A stretch of 64,000 nucleotides of DNA from Prinia subflava (Eukaryota > Chordata > Aves > Passeriformes > Cisticolidae): positions 4,389,001 through 4,453,000 of the forward strand of contig NC_086254.1 of NCBI RefSeq assembly GCF_021018805.1, given 5' to 3'. The notes below the pieces were generated by a model. The model saw only the letters and a program-made list of their open reading frames with translations. It was not told where the DNA came from and did no database searches. The stretch's first letter is position 1; the number at the start of each line of letters is the position of its first letter. A program made the translations under genes and the position numbers. Shown here in pieces: positions 57,778-64,000 of this stretch.

Positions 57778-60700
57778 TGTGCCTGGTGACCTGAGCAGCC
57801 CCTGTGTGCAGTCTGTTCGTGCCTGCAGGTTTGGACAGGTGTGAGTTATTGCAGCCGAGTGGTGCTGCTGGTGCAAAGGAGAGATTCCAGCTCCCTCCTG
57901 CAGTGCCAGATCTGTCTCAGCAGAGTTCAGTGGAAATAAAAAGCCAACATAAGCTCGTGTGAGGAGCAGCTCTGTGGAACGAGGTGACAATTTTATACAG
58001 CTACTTTTCAAGGTGGAACTGTTCTTTTGGGCTTCTATATGGTCTGTGGAGTGTGAGAAGAAAGCCAGTAGTAAGCCCTTACTTTCATGTGTGAGATTCT
58101 TTTTACCTTTTTTTTCCTCTCCTTAAAACATCTGGTGCTACTGACAGTCCCGTATCCTTGAATGAAAGAGGAAAATAAAAAAAGACCCTTTTCTAGTGCA
58201 GCAAGGTTGTGCCACTTAGTTTTTAGTGTAAATACTGGTGCTAGCAGCCTGCATGGCCCTTCAAGCTGTCAATTTTAAAATAGAAATATTTACTTACTCC
58301 TTATGTTAATTCTTAATGTTAGTGTCACTTAGAAATGAAAGTAAAAAAGGCTAAAACAAGGCTGTTTTAGGATTTTTGGCAACCCAGTGTAAGGCTTTTG
58401 TACTCTTTCCTTTCTGTGCTCTCCCCTACTGCAAGTTTGGTTCGTCTGAGAGGGTGGGATGCTTATCTGTGTGAGTTCTTCCTGGAAACAGCAGACAAAA
58501 GGAAACAGAAAACTAAACTGAAGCAAAACAAAAACAGTGCAGCGATGAAGCCATGGTGGATTAGCAGGGCAGAACCTCAAAATGCTTTCATCATTCTTTG
58601 GTAGTTAGATTTCTCCTCAATATTTCATTTCATTTCTATGTGCAGCTGGTGCTTTAGAAGTTGATGTGAGGTAGGCAGGACTGGAGGCAGCCTGGCCCTG
58701 CACTATTTTTAATTTGCTTTCTTGCTGTGTTGCAAATCCTTCCCATTCTCTTTGGCCCCTGTTGCCTGAGCTTCCACTGCAACATCTCCTGATGTCAGAG
58801 ACTGGAGGGAAACACTTCCTTTCCCACTGGGTCTTGGAGCAGTAAGGTTGGTTTCCCTCAGTAGGATGGATTAAACCAGCAGATAATGGATTGATTAAGC
58901 ACACAGAAGAGTTCTAGGAGTTGTGTGTGCATGGGCAAGGCTAGTGGTGGTCTTTGCATCCTGATGATAGAAATCTGTCTATAAGATCTATGGATTCCTT
59001 CTTTAACCCCAGGGAGCAGGGTTAATATTTGCTCCTTTTTGTGCTATTCTGGAAAAGTGTATTTGAGGGAACCACTGTAGCATATCTGGAAGACAGATTA
59101 TTTTTACTAGCTGTCCTTATATCAAGCCTTCCTTGCTCTTTTAAAATTTATTTCTTTTAGCATTTCATGAGGAAAGACAGGACAGGGAGAGGGTGAACCA
59201 AGGGAAGAAGTCAAAGAATTTGAAGCCATTCAGAGGCTGCAGCTGTTTCTGATATCATAACTTGTTGTGATGTCCCAAATGGCAGGTCAGCTTTTCTTTT
59301 GCAAAAGCAGCACTTCTCCCATCACACACTTTGGGTTTCTAGCCCCAAAGGATGACAGACTCCTGATGAGACTGTAACACTCCTTCAGTGGGAAATCTCC
59401 CCTCTGCTAGAGCAGGCTGTTCAATGCAAATCAATCACTGAAGTGTCTCCATCCTCAGCTGGTAGGTTTAACTTGAGACAGTAACCACTTCACTGGCACC
59501 AGCTGACAGGCACCTACATTAGCACTGAAAGCTGCACATTTTTAGATTTAAGTTATCCTGGGAATCTAACTCCTGCATTGAGGCTGATAAAGAGCAGCAT
59601 TGTCTGGAGGAAGCCCAGCTCTAGAGGTGGATGGAGATTTTGCTCTCAGTGGGCCATTAATTTACTGAGGTAAATTAACCTGTTTCCAACCTGTTTCCTT
59701 TTTCAAGCTGACACTGCCTGGGGCTTTCTCCCTTTCCTTTCCTTGCTTTCTACTCAGTCCAAGGCATGCCTTGGATTTGAAAGATCTCCAGTTCCTTCAC
59801 TGGTTTTGTACAACTGTGACCTGCTCATTGAGTTGATAGTCAAAAATCACCAGGCCTTCCCTGCAACTTCTTTGGATGGAGAAAAAGACTCGGTGCAAAC
59901 AAGTCTGGTGAATATAACTGTCACTAGATACTAACTTTTATTTTCCAGTTTCAGGGGGTTTTTGTTTTGTTTAAAGTAGAGCCCAAGCCTAGGACAGGAA
60001 ATGAATGCACTGAGCCACCCAGTCTGCTGACTGCTGATATAAAGAACATATGGATGAGGGCAGTGCAGGGGTGAAGTGGTTTAGCCATTGCAATCATGCA
60101 TCAAGCTGATTGATTTGAATCCAGGATGATGCTGACATTTCAACTCAGCCTTTTTTTTTTTTTCTGTATGGCTGAAAGTTCAAAGCCAAGTGCAACCTCT
60201 TGGGAGAGGAGAAGTGTCCCCAGCAAGTTCAGGGGCTCAGCAGTGCCCTGGAGCTCTCCAGCCAGGCGAGCTCTTATTTTACTTTACAAATATAGCATAG
60301 CTTTCTTCCTTGTTTGTTTGTACGGCTTGAGTTTGGGACAGTAGCCAGTATCCTATTTACCCCAGAAGCAGATTGATGGTGGACAGCTTAGCTTCTTCTG
60401 GGCAAGAAACTGCTCCCAGAGTAACCTCAGCACCTCTAAAGTGATGCTATTGTGATGCCAAGCTTTTTTTTTCCTTTCTTTCCTAAGAATATAAGTAAGA
60501 TAGGAAATTTGAGCAGCCTTGTTCAAGTAATGGCTTAATTGGAAAACTTCCTTTTTTTTTTTTACATCTCCCCTTCTTCATTTCAGTTCTTGCAATATTA
60601 TGAATAATACTTTTAATAACTATTGATTCCATCTTTTTTGTCATCCTGATATTTTTCAAACCTCTTTAGATTACCATGTGTTTGCAGTTTTCAAAGCAGC

Positions 60701-61790
60701 ATAAGAAAATGAGGACTTTCCTCTTGGTGTGATAGAGTCCAAAAACCCTTTTCATTTTTACTGCTGGTTTACAAAATTTCTTGGTCCCAGGAGGAGAGAT
60801 GCAGAACAACACTGCCAGGAAAATCTTAAATGAGCAAATGCAATTACGAGACAAAATTTGATGAGACTGTGAGAAAGGACATCAAAACAAGAGACCTGAA
60901 GGTTTGAAAGCCTTGAAGGTCTCTGAAGGGAAGGGAATTCAAAGTGGTGTTAATGGGACCTCACTTCTCCAAGCCTTGCCCTTCTTCCTCATGAACCATT
61001 AAGACACAGAACTGTCCACGATGTGAAAATGCAACACAGAGATTATGAAGTAACATTTCCTGTAGTATCACAGCAGTTCCCTCCAGGAGCTGAGCTTGTG
61101 TGTTCTCCTTTTCTCAAGTCCCTCAGTCCCTTCCTCAGCAGAGCTTTTTGTTGCCACTGAGCTTTTTCATCTTCCCTTAGAAACTGAGAAAGTGTAAGAG
61201 AAAACAGTGGGAGTCAGAGCCATTGCAGTGCCTGCTGCTGCTGAATCCTGGTTCAGTGATGTTTGCCCACTGCAGCTGAGTCCGACTCCTGTCATGAAAC
61301 AAAAGCTTCCATGTGAACAGTGAAATTCTCCCCAGGGTGGTTTTTTCAGTGCCCTGTGACTGGCTGGGCAGTTCTGTGCTGCAGACATGGCAGACTGAGG
61401 TTCCTTCCCTTTAAGTCTGGCTCTAACAGGGATGTAGTTCTCTACTAGAGACTGGTTCAGTAATTCCTTTAGGGAAACTACTCTCATTTGAGACCTTTGA
61501 AACCAAGCACAACATTTGATTCCACACAGCAAATTTTTTTCTGAAAATATCTTCTCATAGGAGAAGGAAAGTTTGTTTGTTAGATACAGTAAGTGAATCA
61601 TGTGAATACATCTTACAGACTATTAAGTGCAATGTGAATTTACTGATAGTTTTCCAGTTAGTAAGCAGGCAGTAAAATGTGCTAACTATCTCTATAAACC
61701 TACCTTCAAAAATATTTTACCAAAAAATACCAAAACCATGTGAATCACCCGTGATGGAATTGCTGATACATGGATGTGGCTGCCTGAGTA

Positions 61791-61840
61791 CTGATGTTTG
61801 TTGCTGATGTTTGTTGCTGATGTTTGTTGCTGATGTTTGT
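61791..61840. repeat. 13-bp tandem repeat, about 3.8 copies
   Basis: The unit ctgatgtttgttg repeats at 61791, 61804, 61817 and 61830 (partial) with no mismatches. Confidence 0.93.
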
Positions 61841-62603
61841 GATGTAGGTCAGGGTTGGACAGTACCTAGCCCTACACCTCCTGCTGCTCCAATGTCCCAC
61901 CTCCTGCTCTTGCTTCTGGTGGCCTCTTCAACATAAGATCCACCAGAAGTTACCCAAAGCACCCCACAATGTGTCCCCCACTTGCTGTCTGCTCCCACCA
62001 CTCAGCAAACTCTGGCTTCAGGCATAACCCCAGTGTGCCACCCCTGATCAAACTGATCTGATTTTCTGAGGAGTGCCTGGAGCGTGTGCTCACTGTTGGA
62101 AGTATCCACAGCCTGCTCAGAGCAGTTTCTGGCATCAGCACTCTGTGACTACTTGAACAATTTCTAAATGTTCATCTTCCTTTTCAATACATCGTTTAAA
62201 AAAAAAATCCCTGTTAGATTTCCAAATATTTTGACACTGCATTCCAGCATCTGAGTAGTTTCATTTTTTTGACATTTCTAATCTGAACAGGGAGGATTTT
62301 ATTGAGCACCTAATGTCAAAATATCTGAAGTGCTAAATATCTGCAGATGTTATCTTAACATAAGTGGGAAAGCTGTATTCTGTACCATTACACTGTCCCA
62401 AATTTTTCAGCTCCCATCAAATTACTGTGGAATGTAGAGAATCTTTTGTATTTTCATAAACTGTTGGCTTTCCCAAACACACTGGGTGCTTTCTGCTGTG
62501 TATGTCTTCATTCACAAGTGGAGGACCCACCTGTTTATAGTGAATGACTTTCCTATGAATTTGCTTTATTGCTAATCAGGACTGAGCATCATCTTCCCTT
62601 GGG

Positions 62604-62716
62604 TAGGGCTGGACAGGGCTTGGAGCAACTTGGGCTGGTGGAGGGTGTTCCTGCCTATGGCAGGGGTGAAATGAGATCAACTTGAAGGTCCCTTCCTACC
62701 CAGACCATTCTGTGCT
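62604..62716 (+). repeat. CR1 LINE 3'-end fragment
   Basis: The sequence follows the avian CR1 3' UTR: 'agggctggacagggcttgga', 'gcaacttgggctggtggagg', 'tgttcctgcctatggcaggg', 'gaaatgagatcaacttgaag' and 'gtcccttcctacccagacca' before 'ttctgtgct'. It is sense on the plus strand and truncated at its 5' end, as most CR1 copies are. Confidence 0.85.
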
Positions 62717-64000
62717 TGTTTTACACTTGCAAAAGCTCAGAGACATCTCTAGTGGTTGATTAGTCAGATATTGAAAGTTTTGCACCCAAGGGAGATCCTG
62801 AATTACTTTGGAATAGAACTTGGGAGGTGTGGGCCCCGAAGAGCCCATCCAACTTCTTGACATTTTCTTTCATATTCCTTACTGCCTCCTTCAATCCTGA
62901 GCTTTTAACATGCTACTTTCTCATGTAGCTGTTCCTTCAGAGCTCCTGTTTTCCTCCAAATTACAACTTTTTTTCCATTCATCCTCACAGTGATGAAATT
63001 TTATTTGCTGAAGGCTGTTAGAAGGGAGTTGTTTTTTTTCCCTATGTGAGTCTTGCACTGTTGGAGCCTTTGGGAGTTGCTGACAGTGTAGAGTCCTCTG
63101 GAAAAAGGGACATAAAACGTGTTATGCTGTGAATCCTGCAAATGTAGTTAGTACCAAAGTCAGGAAAAACATTCTCCCAAAAAAACTCCACCCTATCTCT
63201 CTTTTCCACAGACATCCCCTTGGAGGTGGTGGGGAAAGGGTGGAGCTGTGTTTATACCAGAAATTAGTACTTTTTGCAGTGTACACTCCCATTTGCATAG
63301 GGAAGAGCTAAATGAGAGGAATAGTTTCTAATTGGTATCCACTGATCAGTTTGATGCCTTTCAAGTGAATTACAGATAATAAGGGAAGAAGAATTAAGCC
63401 CACCTGCTGATGCTGTTTCTGAGTTTCCTTGCTGCTGCACTAACATTTTTTTTTTAATCAGGAATAGGAAATGAGGCTTAGGCCTTTGATATGAAATGCC
63501 CACAGTTGGAAAGGGTGGCAATGAGGAGTCTTTCTTTCACTTTGCAAGGCTATTACCCACTTAACCAGCTGGTTTGTGTTTAATTTTTGAGCACTTACGA
63601 AATTACAGCTCCCTCCCCATTGCTTTTCAAGGGCTTAGTTATGAAATGTGTGGATTTAATGTTGCTGTCAAACAGTGCTGAATGGGATGGTTGCTTCAGG
63701 AAGAACGTACTGAATTTCTTGTAGGAGAATACTTGAGTGGCTTGATTTGCAGAGTGCCATTTCTTTTTAGTGCAGTAATTTATTTACTTTTAGTTATGTT
63801 TGATATCTGACTCTGGAAGCAGTGGAGCCTTGTGCAGATGTGAATGTTGGTGAGGACAAGGGAAAGATGAGGGACAAAGTTCCAGGTTTTCAGGACTCTC
63901 ACCCCTGTGTGTGTCTCTGTGTTCAGAATCCTGCTGCCATCTCTTATTTCTCTCTTGTCAAATACTGGTGGAGAGACAAGAACAATCTCTACACCACACC

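Larger units (their letters stand above)
56174..64000 (+). other. COL26A1: COL26A1 intron 3 (partial)
   Basis: The rest of the window is intronic. It contains a 35-bp minisatellite (57341-57777), a 13-bp repeat (61791-61840) and a CR1 3' end (62604-62716). I searched for a collagen Gly-X-Y exon or the expected Cys-containing segment after the EMI domain and found neither. Confidence 0.7.

Noticed and set aside
56174..64000. A fourth COL26A1 exon in the remaining window
   Set aside because: I found no acceptor followed by a completed Glu codon and a Cys-X-X-Cys segment, nor any Gly-X-Y run.
1..64000. tRNA, rRNA, snRNA or CRISPR-like arrays
   Set aside because: No cloverleaf with A/B boxes, no rRNA or snRNA core and no spacer-repeat array was seen. 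The only tRNA-like string is the proviral PBS complement.

Overview
The window is vertebrate nuclear DNA and almost certainly from a bird, probably a passerine. The evidence is split exons of a collagen gene with long introns, 3' ends of CR1 LINEs of the avian type, several avian-style solo LTRs, and an avian-type endogenous retrovirus with an alpharetrovirus-like Env. There is no bacterial gene organisation, and most open frames in the window are chance.

Host gene. The plus strand carries the 5' part of COL26A1 (collagen type XXVI alpha 1, formerly EMID2). A CpG-rich promoter region lies at about 11190-12330. Coding exon 1 (11799-11950) encodes the signal peptide and N-terminus. Exons 2 (44917-45039) and 3 (56070-56173) encode the cysteine-rich EMI domain. 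Reading phase is kept across both junctions (CG|G and AG|T). Intron 1 is 33.0 kb, intron 2 is 11.0 kb, and intron 3 runs off the window. The collagen exons are not in the window. The first 11 kb is upstream intergenic DNA with no recognisable gene.

Provirus. Intron 1 contains a full-length endogenous retrovirus on the minus strand, antisense to COL26A1 (17503-26830, 9328 bp). It has two 763-bp LTRs that I read as identical and a 6-bp target duplication (agagtc). In proviral order it carries a PBS complementary to a tRNA-Arg-like 3' end, a consensus splice donor, and gag (642 codons). An A AAA AAC slippery site abuts the gag stop and leads into a single dUTPase-like/protease/RT/RNase H/integrase frame. 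A splice acceptor, env (503 codons) and a polypurine tract follow. All three frames are open with key motifs present, so it is a young and possibly still competent element. Gag-Pol is class II (betaretrovirus-like), whereas the transmembrane subunit is of the alpharetrovirus type, making the element a mosaic.

Other content. There are three solo-LTR-like remnants (43025-43346, 45208-45838, about 52547-53010), an ancient LINE relic (about 6058-6820), two CR1 3' fragments and several MIR-like SINE relics. There is also a 35-bp minisatellite with about 12 copies, a 22-bp triplet repeat, a 13-bp repeat, a GGAT microsatellite and a near-perfect 27-nt palindrome 1.1 kb inside intron 1.
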